Shown here in pieces: positions 27,046 to 36,325 of a DNA stretch of 48,786 nt. The notes under the pieces were generated by a model. It had not been told where the DNA came from. It made no database searches and saw only the letters and a program-made list of their open reading frames with translations. Position numbers and translations under genes: made by a program. Source of the DNA: Candidatus Acidiferrum typicum (GTDB taxonomy: Bacteria > Acidobacteriota > Terriglobia > Acidiferrales > UBA7541); contig DLMH01000201.1 in NCBI GenBank assembly GCA_002478115.1, positions 1 to 48,786 of the forward strand, read 5' to 3'. Position 1 is the first letter of the stretch, and every line of letters begins with the position of its first letter.

Positions 27046-28713
27046 GTGGAATCCGCAGTCAACACTATCCCTCCGTCCGAAGAGACTGTAGCGAAGCTGC
27101 AGCCGCTGGCCAGCGGTGCAAATCCGTTGGCGCTGGAAATCGCGGTGAATGTGGCGGGGGCGCGGCCAACCTCGGCTTCGGGGCAGCGCGATCTTTTTTC
27201 CGAGGACACAGCGACGGTGTTGGTGTCGGAAAATGGCGCGGTCATCCGGCTGGCCGCGGCGGTCGTTACCGGCCAGTTGCTCTTCCTCACGGATAAAAGA
27301 ACCAACAGCGAAGTGGTTTGCCAGGTGGTCCGGAAGCGCACTTTCCGGCCAACGGAATGCTACGTCGAACTCGAGTTCACGGAGCCTGTGCCGAACTTTT
27401 GGGGCTTGGAGATTCCCGCGAGGACTGCATCACCCTCCCAAGCGGAAACCGCTCAGAGGGTGGAGTCCGCGGAGACGACTGTGGAGGATGCGCCCCCGGA
27501 AGCCCCTGCGGTCCCGGAGCAGGATGTTGCGCAGTTGAATCAGGAAGTGGAAACTCTGCGGGAACAGATCCGGTCATTGCTGCAAACAAAGGCGGAGGCG
27601 GCAAAAGCGGAGGCGGAAGCGGCATTGCAAGAGTCCACCAAAAGAGCTGAGGCAGCGGAACTGTCTCGGATCAAAGCAGCGGCTGTGCCATCCGCGCCCC
27701 CTGCCGCGCCCTCGGTTCCACCGCCAAATCCTCTCGCGGTTGCGTCAGCTCCATCGGATGAGAAAGCGCCAGAAGCAGGGGCCGGGGCGGCGCCGGACGT
27801 GGCGGCAAAGCCGCTGGTTCGCATGGCGTTGCCCAAGATGACCCTTGCCGAGGAGGGCGGCGCGAAGGACTCGGAGGAAGTTGACCCGCTGGACTGTCTG
27901 CTGCCGAAGCCGGATCTGGATTTCTCCGCAGTGCCTGCACCCGGAGCGGCGAACGAAAGACGGCCCCTGTACGACATTTACAGGCCCATACGCGTGGGGA
28001 TCGGGAAATTTCGGCTGGCCCTTTTCATCGGGTTGCTGCTCGCCGCTGTGCTTTGCGGGGCCTGGTACATGAACTGGCTGCCTGTTCCATCGCTCGGCGG
28101 GATCGCGCAGATGATCCATCTTACGAACTCCAAGAAAGTGGAGAGTGGAGTTGCCCATGCCGTGACGCCGGAGCCCGTGGGTGAGACTTCACCTCAGCCG
28201 GTGGGCGGCACCGTTGAAGCTGCGGATGTGCCAAACACGGAAGCGCCCACGCCCGAGGCCAGTGCGCCACCGGCCGCTGCTGCTCTGAACGTGAAGAAAC
28301 CGGTGGCGCCTACGGCATCACCCGGGCGCGCAAGCGCAAAGGAGAAAGGCAACTCGGCCGGATCGCTTCGCAAAAGCGCGCCGGATGCCACGCCCTCTCC
28401 AACGGCACAGCTCGCGTCTCCCGCGCCGGTAGCAAGCGACGCAGCGCTGGTGCCGCCGAAGCTGCTGAAGTCGGCGAGCCCGGTCTATCCGCCGGATGCG
28501 ATGCTGGGGTACATTACGGGAGATGTGAGGGTGGATGCACTGGTAGAACCCGACGGGCACATCGGCGCCATGAAGATTCTGGGAGGACCCGTGCCGCTGC
28601 GCCAGGCGGCCATGGACGCACTAAGGCAGTATGAATACGCTCCCGCGACGCAAGGCGGACGAGCCGTGGCTGCTCATGTCACCGTGACCGTGAAGTTCTG
28701 GTTCACTCCCTGA
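27046..28713 (+). CDS. PilZ-like/TonB fusion protein
   Basis: About 555 residues. The N-terminal 120 residues resemble acidobacterial PilZ-like modules (FSEDTATVLVSENGAVIRL ... GQLLFLTD ... YVELEFTEPVPNFWGLEIP). A Glu/Ala coiled coil follows (about 155-205), then a Pro/Ala linker, one membrane helix (FRLALFIGLLLAAVLCGAWYM, about 327-347) and a second Ala/Pro linker. The C-terminal 85 residues form a TonB domain (VYPPDAMLGYITGDVRVDALVEPDG; YEYAPATQGGRAVAAHVTVTVKFWF). The topology puts the PilZ-like part in the cytoplasm and TonB in the periplasm. GTG at 27046 is preferred because AAGGGA lies eight bases ahead; GTG 27007 is an alternative. No ExbB/ExbD is nearby. Signal-gated TonB action is a hypothesis. 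Confidence 0.75.
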   Translation: MESAVNTIPPSEETVAKLQPLASGANPLALEIAVNVAGARPTSASGQRDLFSEDTATVLVSENGAVIRLAAAVVTGQLLFLTDKRTNSEVVCQVVRKRTFRPTECYVELEFTEPVPNFWGLEIPARTASPSQAETAQRVESAETTVEDAPPEAPAVPEQDVAQLNQEVETLREQIRSLLQTKAEAAKAEAEAALQESTKRAEAAELSRIKAAAVPSAPPAAPSVPPPNPLAVASAPSDEKAPEAGAGAAPDVAAKPLVRMALPKMTLAEEGGAKDSEEVDPLDCLLPKPDLDFSAVPAPGAANERRPLYDIYRPIRVGIGKFRLALFIGLLLAAVLCGAWYMNWLPVPSLGGIAQMIHLTNSKKVESGVAHAVTPEPVGETSPQPVGGTVEAADVPNTEAPTPEASAPPAAAALNVKKPVAPTASPGRASAKEKGNSAGSLRKSAPDATPSPTAQLASPAPVASDAALVPPKLLKSASPVYPPDAMLGYITGDVRVDALVEPDGHIGAMKILGGPVPLRQAAMDALRQYEYAPATQGGRAVAAHVTVTVKFWFTP

Positions 28714-28724
28714 TCAGCCGGCCA

Positions 28725-28756
28725 GTGGCACAGTCACTCCTGACTGTGCTCTTGGG
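28725..28756. repeat. REP-like hairpin, copy 2
   Basis: Identical over 32 bases to 16963-16994, with the CACAGTCA/TGACTGTG stem and a CTCC loop. It lies 12 bases after the TonB-fusion stop in the convergent gap to the propeller gene and might act as its terminator. Confidence 0.8.
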
Positions 28757-28782
28757 TTCGCTTTTGTAGGGCCCGCCTTCTG

Positions 28783-28803
28783 TTTACCCTGAGCTTCGAA
28801 GGG
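28783..28803. repeat. CCCTGAGCTTCGAAGGG palindromic repeat
   Basis: A copy of the short repeat that also occurs at 6875-6916 (two units), 39734-39796 (arrayed, variants) and 40581-40601. The core CTTCGAAG is self-complementary. Similar elements are very widespread in bacterial intergenic DNA. Confidence 0.7.
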
Positions 28804-28864
28804 CTTGTCCGCCGTGGGAGGCAGTCGGTCCGCTTGCCCGCCTCGCATTCTATTGCCACAACGC

Positions 28865-29998
28865 TCAGAAAAGCTTGACCGCAAGCCGCTGCGGGTGGGA
28901 ACCCACGGGAATCATTGTAAGCAGCGAGTCCGTCCGGGTGCGGATCACGGCGAGATCCCCGGAGCCTTTGTTCACCACCAGGAGCATTGCCGGCTGCGCT
29001 CCGGGTTCTGCGGGATCGAAGCGCATGACGCCCGGAAGCGCCCCCACATTGATGGGCCGGCTCACCCGCCGGTTGACGATGTCGAGGGGCATCACGCGGC
29101 CGGCGGCGCGATCCGCAACGTACATTTCGCTGGCGTCGGATACGATAATGCCATCCGTGGGAAATGAGCCGAGCATCATGTAGTCGCCCATCTCATGCGT
29201 CCAGGTGTTCATGGCTTGCAGGCCGTGCGTTTCCGGTGAAATCACATACACTTCGCCGCCGTCGGGCTTCAGGATCATTTGCGTCGGCTTGCCCGCGAGG
29301 GCCAGGTTGGTCAACAGCACGCCGCGGCGCACGTCCACCACAGACAGGCGATTCTCAGACCGGCTCATCACGAAGGCGATGCTCCCGTCGGGGACGGCCA
29401 GGACTTCCTCGGGATTGGGAATAACAGGAATTTCGGCGCGTTGTTGCAGGGTGGCGGCATCGTGAATGCCAAGCGTGGCGCTGCGGGAGTTGACGACCAG
29501 CAGAAATTTGTTGTCGGGAGTGATGCGCACCTGAACAGGTTGCGCGCCAGTCTTAGCTCGGCCGATGATGGCGCGGGTGGCGCAATCGATGGCGATGAGT
29601 TGGTCCGCGCCGGAAGAGGTGGTGTAAGCCCGATCGCCCTTCGAGGAAAACTCGATGGAGTAGGGAAACCCGCCCACGGCAATGCGCGCCGCGATTTGAT
29701 TGCTGCGCGTGTCCAGGACCCAAACGTAGCCCCCGGTGCTGCTGACGCCCCACACTTCGTCGCGCTTGGGATGTTCGAGGATTTCCCCGGGCGCGGGACC
29801 CGCATAGATTTTGCCAATGGCTCGCAGGCCGATCAGGTCCACAACCGTAATGCTCCCGTCCTCCGTGCTCACGTAGGCATTCAAGTGCAGCCCGGGCCGC
29901 AGGAACGAGGGCCGGTGCTCGCGCAGCAGCAGGGTGATGCCGAAGACGACGAGAATGGTCAGGATGAAGTAGACGCGAAAGTTTTTGGCGCGCGGCAT
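28865..29998 (-). CDS. YncE-like beta-propeller protein
   Basis: 377 residues. An N-terminal uncleaved helix (FRVYFILTILVVFGITLLL) anchors a periplasmic seven-bladed propeller. The YVTN-type repeats are regular: AYVSTEDGSITVVDLIG, EVWGVSSTGGYVWVLDTRSNQIAARIAVGG, AYTTSSGADQLIAIDCATRAIIGRAKTGAQP, LLVVNSRSATLGIHDAATL, AFVMSRSENRLSVVDVRRG, and so on to LAVIRTRTDSLLTMIPVGSHPQ. The family usually binds protein or small ligands in the periplasm; no active-site motif is visible. The start is weakly supported because no clear ribosome binding site precedes ATG 29998. It precedes the DAHP synthase gene in the direction of neither operon; the gap between them is 69 bp, so co-transcription from the aroF side is possible. 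Confidence 0.75.
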   Translation of the reverse strand: MPRAKNFRVYFILTILVVFGITLLLREHRPSFLRPGLHLNAYVSTEDGSITVVDLIGLRAIGKIYAGPAPGEILEHPKRDEVWGVSSTGGYVWVLDTRSNQIAARIAVGGFPYSIEFSSKGDRAYTTSSGADQLIAIDCATRAIIGRAKTGAQPVQVRITPDNKFLLVVNSRSATLGIHDAATLQQRAEIPVIPNPEEVLAVPDGSIAFVMSRSENRLSVVDVRRGVLLTNLALAGKPTQMILKPDGGEVYVISPETHGLQAMNTWTHEMGDYMMLGSFPTDGIIVSDASEMYVADRAAGRVMPLDIVNRRVSRPINVGALPGVMRFDPAEPGAQPAMLLVVNKGSGDLAVIRTRTDSLLTMIPVGSHPQRLAVKLF

Positions 29999-30067
29999 GT
30001 TGGCGAGCTTTGATATTACATGAAGAAATGAGCGCCGAGATGGTTTCCCGGAGAAGACTGGGGCAAG

Positions 30068-31096
30068 TCAGTTCACCTGGCGGTGGACGACGGTGGCGAT
30101 TTGGCGCACTTCCGCGAGCAATTCCGCAAATTCCTCGGGCAGGATGGACTGCATCCCGTCGGAAAGCGCCTTTTCCGGCTGATGATGCACTTCAACCAGC
30201 AGGCCATCCGCTCCGACAGCGATCGCAGCGCGCGAGAGCGGTAGCACCTTGTGACGCTTTCCGGTGCCGTGGCTGGGGTCCACAAGAATCGGCAGGTGGC
30301 TGCGTTTCTTCACCGCGGGAACGACCGCCAGGTCCAGCGTATTGCGCGAAAAATCGGAGAATGTCCGCACGCCGCGCTCGCACAAAATGACGTTGTAATT
30401 GCCCTCGCTCATGACGTATTCCGCGGCCATCAGGAATTCGTCCAGCGTCGCGCTCATGCCGCGCTTCAGCAGCACCGGTTTTTTCGCCCGCCCGGCCCGC
30501 TTCAGCAGTGAAAAATTCTGCATGTTGCGCGCGCCGATCTGAATGACGTCCGCCCACTCCTCCACGAAATCGAGCGATTCGTTGTCAATCGCTTCCGTGA
30601 CGATCCCAAAGCCATAGTTCTCGCGGACCTTCGCTAGAATCTTCAGCCCCGGCAGACCGAGTCCCTGGAAACTGTAAGGAGAAGTGCGCGGTTTGTACGC
30701 GCCCCCGCGAAACAGCCGCACGCCGGTGGGTTTCAGGCGCTCCGCGATCACCAGGCACTGCTCTTCCGTTTCCACCGCGCATGGCCCGGCCACAACGGCC
30801 AGATGCGTCCCACCAACCAGCACATCCCCAGAAGGAGTGGGAATGCGAACGATGGTAGGCTCCTCTTTCACGTCCCGGGAAACGAGCTTGTAGGGCTTGG
30901 TGACCGGAATGCACTCAATCACCCCGGGCATGGACTCGAGCACGCCAAGATCGACCGCGCCATTGTTGCCCGTGATCCCGATGGCGGTGCGCCCGGAGCC
31001 AGGGATGGGATGCGCTTTCAGACCGAGCGATTCGATGCGCTCGCAAACGGCGCGAACCTGTTCTTCCGTGGCGTGAGACTGCATGACAACCAGCAT
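30068..31096 (-). CDS. aroF: 3-deoxy-7-phosphoheptulonate synthase, AroF/type Ib with N-terminal regulatory domain
   Basis: 342 residues. It condenses phosphoenolpyruvate and erythrose 4-phosphate, the first step of aromatic amino-acid synthesis. Residues 1-70 form a ferredoxin-like regulatory domain ([20 protein letters not shown] ... IGITGNNG). The barrel follows with the family's conserved segments: [73 protein letters not shown] and [13 protein letters not shown]. The domain combination is that of the Thermotoga-type enzyme, where the N-terminal domain gives feedback inhibition by tyrosine or phenylalanine. AGGAAG precedes the ATG. It lies upstream of the propeller gene and downstream of rpiB on the same strand, with a repeat in the 150-bp gap. 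Confidence 0.95.
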   Translation of the reverse strand: MLVVMQSHATEEQVRAVCERIESLGLKAHPIPGSGRTAIGITGNNGAVDLGVLESMPGVIECIPVTKPYKLVSRDVKEEPTIVRIPTPSGDVLVGGTHLAVVAGPCAVETEEQCLVIAERLKPTGVRLFRGGAYKPRTSPYSFQGLGLPGLKILAKVRENYGFGIVTEAIDNESLDFVEEWADVIQIGARNMQNFSLLKRAGRAKKPVLLKRGMSATLDEFLMAAEYVMSEGNYNVILCERGVRTFSDFSRNTLDLAVVPAVKKRSHLPILVDPSHGTGKRHKVLPLSRAAIAVGADGLLVEVHHQPEKALSDGMQSILPEEFAELLAEVRQIATVVHRQVN

Positions 31097-31207
31097 GGAT
31101 TTTCTTCCTAGTAAGACGCGCTTTTTCAGTGTACTTCAGCGGTACCGACGGGGCAAACTCAACCACGTAACGTCGGCGAATATTTCTCGGTTCGTGGATT
31201 GTTTAGG

Positions 31208-31254
31208 AGGCTGCTGAAAAAGGGTTTTCTCTCTGGGAGGCCGGGGCTTTAACC
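31208..31254. repeat. Intergenic repeat, copy 1 (GGAGGCCGGGGCTT class)
   Basis: It contains GGCTGCTGAAAAAGG followed by GGAGGCCGGGGCTT. The same order of motifs is at 32998-33046. It occupies the rpiB-aroF gap. Confidence 0.55.
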
Positions 31255-31719
31255 TCGCTCGGCGGCTTCGATTTGTATGATCTTTTCCACCCGCCGCCCA
31301 TGGCGGCCACCCGCGAACGTCGTATTCAGGAAAGTCTGCACCATTTCGATGGCTTGGGCGCCGTTGACCACCCGGCCGCCCATGGTCAGCACATTTGCGT
31401 CGTTGTGTTCCCGCGCCAACCGCGCCGTGTCCACGTTGTGCGCCACCGCGGCGCGAATGCCCGGCACCTTGTTCGCGGCAATCGCCATGCCCATGCCCGT
31501 GCCGCACATGGCGATGCCATAGGCATCCTGATGCGCAGCCACGCGATCAGCCACCGCCTTGGCGTAGTCCGGGTAGTCCACGGACTCTTCCGACCACGTT
31601 CCCAGGTCGTCCACGGGATAGCCAGCATTTTCAAGGAATTGGCGGATGATTTCTTTAATGTGATAGCCGGCATGATCGGCGCCCAGGGCAATCCGCGGCT
31701 TCGGTGAGAGTTCCGTCAT
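31249..31719 (-). CDS. rpiB: Ribose 5-phosphate isomerase B
   Basis: 156 residues. It interconverts ribose 5-phosphate and ribulose 5-phosphate in the pentose phosphate pathway. The RpiB/LacAB landmarks are present: LGADHAGYHIKE at 12-23, VDYPDYAK at 47-54, GIAMCGTGMGMAIAANKVPGIRA at 68-90 with the catalytic Cys72, and REHNDANVLTMGG at 103-115. GGGAGG lies seven bases before the ATG. It supplies erythrose 4-phosphate metabolism upstream of the neighbouring DAHP synthase, though the 150-bp gap with a repeat makes a shared operon uncertain. It is divergent from cysK. The C-terminal helix (RVEKIIQIE) is normal for the family. Confidence 0.95.
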   Translation of the reverse strand: MTELSPKPRIALGADHAGYHIKEIIRQFLENAGYPVDDLGTWSEESVDYPDYAKAVADRVAAHQDAYGIAMCGTGMGMAIAANKVPGIRAAVAHNVDTARLAREHNDANVLTMGGRVVNGAQAIEMVQTFLNTTFAGGRHGRRVEKIIQIEAAERG

Positions 31720-31929
31720 GGGAGCCTCCCGAGCCGGATTCTATCGGACTAAGAGAATCACCGCAATGCGGGATACCGCGGCACCCAGGGGAACGCCATA
31801 AGGTTATCAGCAAAATGAATCGCAGCGATTCGAGTTTTGCATACATGCGATTCTCCCCTTTTCCCGCGGTGCCGACCTATACTTTAAGGGCCGTCCCGAT
31901 ACGGCAAATTCACTTCACAGGAGTGCACT

Positions 31930-32886
31930 ATGTCTAACGTTTACGCGGATAATTCCTTAAGCATTGGCAGAACCCCTCTGATCAAACTCAATCGAGTGAC
32001 CGATGGCGCGAAGGCCACGGTGCTCGCCAAGATCGAGGGGAGAAATCCAGCGTACTCGGTGAAGTGTCGTATCGGGGCTGCCATGATTTGGGATGCGGAG
32101 AAGCGCGGTGTGCTCAAGCCAGGAATTGAAATCGTCGAGCCGACCAGCGGAAATACGGGGATTGCACTGGCCTACGTTGCGGCCGCGCGCGGCTACGCGA
32201 TTACCTTGACCATGCCGGAAACGATGTCGCTGGAACGCCGCCGCGTCCTCGCGGCCTTTGGCGCAAAACTCATCCTCACTCCCGGACCGGAAGGCATGAA
32301 GGGCGCGATCAACAAAGCCACCGAGATTTACAACTCGGACAAGCAGCATTATTTTCTCCCGCAGCAGTTCGATAATCCGGCCAACCCGGATATTCACGAG
32401 AAAACCACGGGGCCGGAAATCTGGAACGACACCGACGGCGCCGTCGACGTCTTCGTGAGCGGCGTGGGCACCGGAGGAACGATTACCGGCGTTTCGCGCT
32501 ACATCAAGAACACGAAGAAGAAGAATATCCTTTCCGTCGCCGTGGAGCCGACCGTCAGCCCGGTGATCACACAGACCCGCGCGGGACAGCCTCCCGTGCC
32601 GGGACCGCACAAGATTCAGGGAATCGGCGCGGGATTCGTGCCGAAGAATCTGGACCTGACCGTAATCGACCGCGTGGAACTGGTAACCAACGAAGAATCC
32701 GTGGAGATGGCACGTCGCTTGGCGCGCGAGGAGGGTATCCTCTCCGGCATTTCCTGTGGCGCCGCAACCGCCGCAGCCGTGCGGCTCGCCAAGTTGCCGG
32801 AGTTTGCGGGAAAAACCATCGTCACGGTTCTCCCCGACGGCGGCGAGCGCTACCTCTCGACAATTCTCTTTGAAGGAATTGGCTGA
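31930..32886 (+). CDS. cysK: Cysteine synthase (O-acetylserine sulfhydrylase A)
   Basis: 318 residues. PLP enzyme making cysteine from O-acetylserine and sulfide. Lys45 in [10 protein letters not shown] carries the cofactor, TSGNTG (72-77) binds the substrate carboxylate, and GTGGT (180-184) holds the PLP phosphate. AGGAG lies seven bases before the ATG, and a TATACT hexamer at 31878-31883 is a possible -10 element, without a clear -35. It is followed, after a repeat-containing 260-bp gap, by the serine acetyltransferase gene, so the two-step pathway is in one place. N-terminal [16 protein letters not shown] is typical of CysK rather than of CysM or cystathionine beta-synthase. Confidence 0.95.
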   Translation: MSNVYADNSLSIGRTPLIKLNRVTDGAKATVLAKIEGRNPAYSVKCRIGAAMIWDAEKRGVLKPGIEIVEPTSGNTGIALAYVAAARGYAITLTMPETMSLERRRVLAAFGAKLILTPGPEGMKGAINKATEIYNSDKQHYFLPQQFDNPANPDIHEKTTGPEIWNDTDGAVDVFVSGVGTGGTITGVSRYIKNTKKKNILSVAVEPTVSPVITQTRAGQPPVPGPHKIQGIGAGFVPKNLDLTVIDRVELVTNEESVEMARRLAREEGILSGISCGAATAAAVRLAKLPEFAGKTIVTVLPDGGERYLSTILFEGIG

Positions 32887-32997
32887 GGGACGCAGCAACC
32901 GTCAGAACGGAACGCACTTCATAACAGCGGCTCAACACTTTCCGGGAAGGGGCGCAGCACGCTGCGCCCCTGCACCCGCGGCGTGCATCTAACATAC

Positions 32998-33046
32998 TGC
33001 TGAAGAAGCCTTTTTCATTTGGAGGCCGGGGCTTCAGCCCCGGCGT
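32998..33046. repeat. Intergenic repeat, copy 2 (GGAGGCCGGGGCTT class)
   Basis: It reads CTGCTGAAGAAGCC, then GGAGGCCGGGGCTTCAGCCCCGG. The second part has a CCGGGGCT/AGCCCCGG stem. It lies between cysK and cysE. A further GGGCTTTAGCCCC echo follows at about 33064. Confidence 0.65.
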
Positions 33047-33149
33047 AAAGCCCGTAGAACGATTGGGCTTTAGCCCCTGAAGAAACTCCTATTTGATGTT
33101 TTTCGGCGACCGGCCACGCATTTGGCAGGAAAAAAGGAAGAGCACAAAG

Positions 33150-34088
33150 ATGGATGAGTTGAAATGCTTGGCTCGCGAATTCCGCTCCGCGCTAGAGGCA
33201 CGCCTGTCGGGTGATCCCGCGGGGGAATACCGGCTGCCGTCGAAGGAAGATGTAGCGACGTTTTGCCGGCGCTATCTCGATTCGCTTTTCCCGCTGCATC
33301 ACGCGCCCGAAGTGTCCAGCAGCCCGCAAGCTTCGCACTTCGTGGAAGAGCTCGAGTTGCTGCTGGCGGAACAGATTGTCTGCGCCATCCGGTTTGATTG
33401 CAGTTGCCGCCGGAAGAAGACTCCGGCGAATCTCGCGCGCACGGCGGAAGAGCTTGTCAGCAAGATTCGCGAAACACTGCCGAAGCTGGCGCACTTGCAG
33501 GCCACCGATCTGCAGGCGGCACTAAAAAATGATCCGGCGGCAAGCGGCCTGGAAGAAATTCTCCTGAGCTATCCCGGGATTGAAGCCATCACCGTGCAGC
33601 GGCTGGCCCATGAGTTGTACCAGCTAAAGGTCCCCTACCTGCCCCGCATCATGACCGAAATTGCCCACAGCCATACGGGGATTGACATTCATCCCGGCGC
33701 CGCCATCGACGAATCCTTTTTCATCGATCACGGCACCGGCGTGGTGATTGGAGAGACGGCCACCATCGGCAAGCACGTGACCCTCTATCACGGCGTGACT
33801 CTCGGGGCCTTCAATCCCACCAGCCAGCGCGATGCCGACGGTGACTTGGTGCGTGGCCCGGCGAACAAACGCCACCCCGACATCGAAGACAGTGTGACCA
33901 TCTATCCGGGCGCGACGATTCTCGGCGGCGATACGCGCATCGGCCACCACAGCATCATCGGCGGCAATGTCTGGCTCACGCACTCGATCGCTCCCTACAG
34001 CCGCGTCACCGTCAAGGATCCGGAGCTGCTCATTCGCAGCCACACCCGCGGCAGCGACGAAGACTGGTTTCTCGGCAGCTCAATCTAG
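33150..34088 (+). CDS. cysE: Serine O-acetyltransferase
   Basis: 312 residues from the ATG at 33150 (AAGGAAGAG ahead), chosen over an upstream ATG at 33093. It transfers acetyl from acetyl-CoA to serine. The N-terminal 160 residues are helical; from about 185 the left-handed beta-helix of hexapeptide repeats runs (GIDIHPGAAIDESFFIDHGTGVVIGETATIG, HVTLYHGVTLG, DSVTIYPGATILGGDTRIG). The catalytic His is in DHGTG. The chain ends SSI; a terminal isoleucine is what CysK grips in the cysteine synthase complex. The N-terminal helical part is longer than in short bacterial SATs, giving a length like the plant and E. coli types. Its position after cysK agrees with the function. Confidence 0.93.
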   Translation: MDELKCLAREFRSALEARLSGDPAGEYRLPSKEDVATFCRRYLDSLFPLHHAPEVSSSPQASHFVEELELLLAEQIVCAIRFDCSCRRKKTPANLARTAEELVSKIRETLPKLAHLQATDLQAALKNDPAASGLEEILLSYPGIEAITVQRLAHELYQLKVPYLPRIMTEIAHSHTGIDIHPGAAIDESFFIDHGTGVVIGETATIGKHVTLYHGVTLGAFNPTSQRDADGDLVRGPANKRHPDIEDSVTIYPGATILGGDTRIGHHSIIGGNVWLTHSIAPYSRVTVKDPELLIRSHTRGSDEDWFLGSSI

Positions 34089-34212
34089 CCAGTTGCTTAA
34101 AAACAGCAACGCGAAGGAACTCAGCACTCCCCGTACTGCACAACGCAAAGAGAAGTTGCTCGCACCTTGCGTTGACAGTGGGGAAGCGTGTCCGCTACGC
34201 TCGAATGTTTAG

Positions 34213-35706
<1,494 letters not shown>

Positions 35707-35843
35707 GCCGCGGGCGTTGCGCCTAGAGCACACCGCACTTGCGGGAGTCTCGACACCGCCCTACCCCGATGGTAGCGTCATCAAATAGAGGGATAATTCT
35801 GCGCCGCCGCAAGTGACGGGGCGGCCCATTGGAGCGTTTCTTC

Positions 35844-36233
35844 GTGAGCTTGCCATTGCAATCCTCCCAGCGTTCCCAGCGCGGGGAAGGCAGATTAAGA
35901 GCGATTATCTACACGGTCATCCTGGTGACTGCGGTATTCCTGGCGATCAAGCTGGTGCCGCCCTATGTAGCGGAGTACCAACTCCAGGACAAGATGAATG
36001 AGCAGGCCAAGTTCGCGGTCGTCAACCGTTACTCGGAAGACCAGATTCGCGACATCCTCTTCAAAGTCATCCAGGACTTGGATATTCCGGCGACACGCGA
36101 TGACATCAAGATGGCCAGCACCAACCACGGCGTATCCATCAGCGTCAGCTATACCGTTCCCGTGGATTTCTTGGTGTACAAGACCGACATCACCTTTTCT
36201 CCCAAAAGCGAAGGTCTGGACATCATGAAGTAA
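35844..36233 (+). CDS. Small single-pass membrane protein, conserved in Acidobacteriota
   Basis: About 129 residues. There is one helix near the N-terminus (LRAIIYTVILVTAVFLAIKLVPPYVAEY) and then a small alpha/beta domain (NRYSEDQIRDILFKVIQDLDIPATRDDIKM; VSISVSYTVPVDFLVYKTDITFSP). The start is non-ATG: GTG at 35844 has GGAG nine bases ahead; TTG at 35829 is an alternative. The domain probably sits in the periplasm. I recall similar proteins next to PBP genes in Acidobacteriota, loosely like DUF4845, but know no function. The PBP gene follows after 92 bp. Confidence 0.65.
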   Translation: MSLPLQSSQRSQRGEGRLRAIIYTVILVTAVFLAIKLVPPYVAEYQLQDKMNEQAKFAVVNRYSEDQIRDILFKVIQDLDIPATRDDIKMASTNHGVSISVSYTVPVDFLVYKTDITFSPKSEGLDIMK

Positions 36234-36325
36234 ATCCGCAATCGCCAGGCACGGGAACCGCCTCGGCTTCCCTCCTGCCTGCAGATGCGTCACAATGAAA
36301 GTGTCCACCCTAAGGGAGTGAGCTA

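Noticed and set aside
31854..31883. Possible sigma70 promoter for cysK (TATACT at 31878)
   Set aside because: No -35 hexamer at suitable spacing; the match to a single hexamer is not evidence enough.
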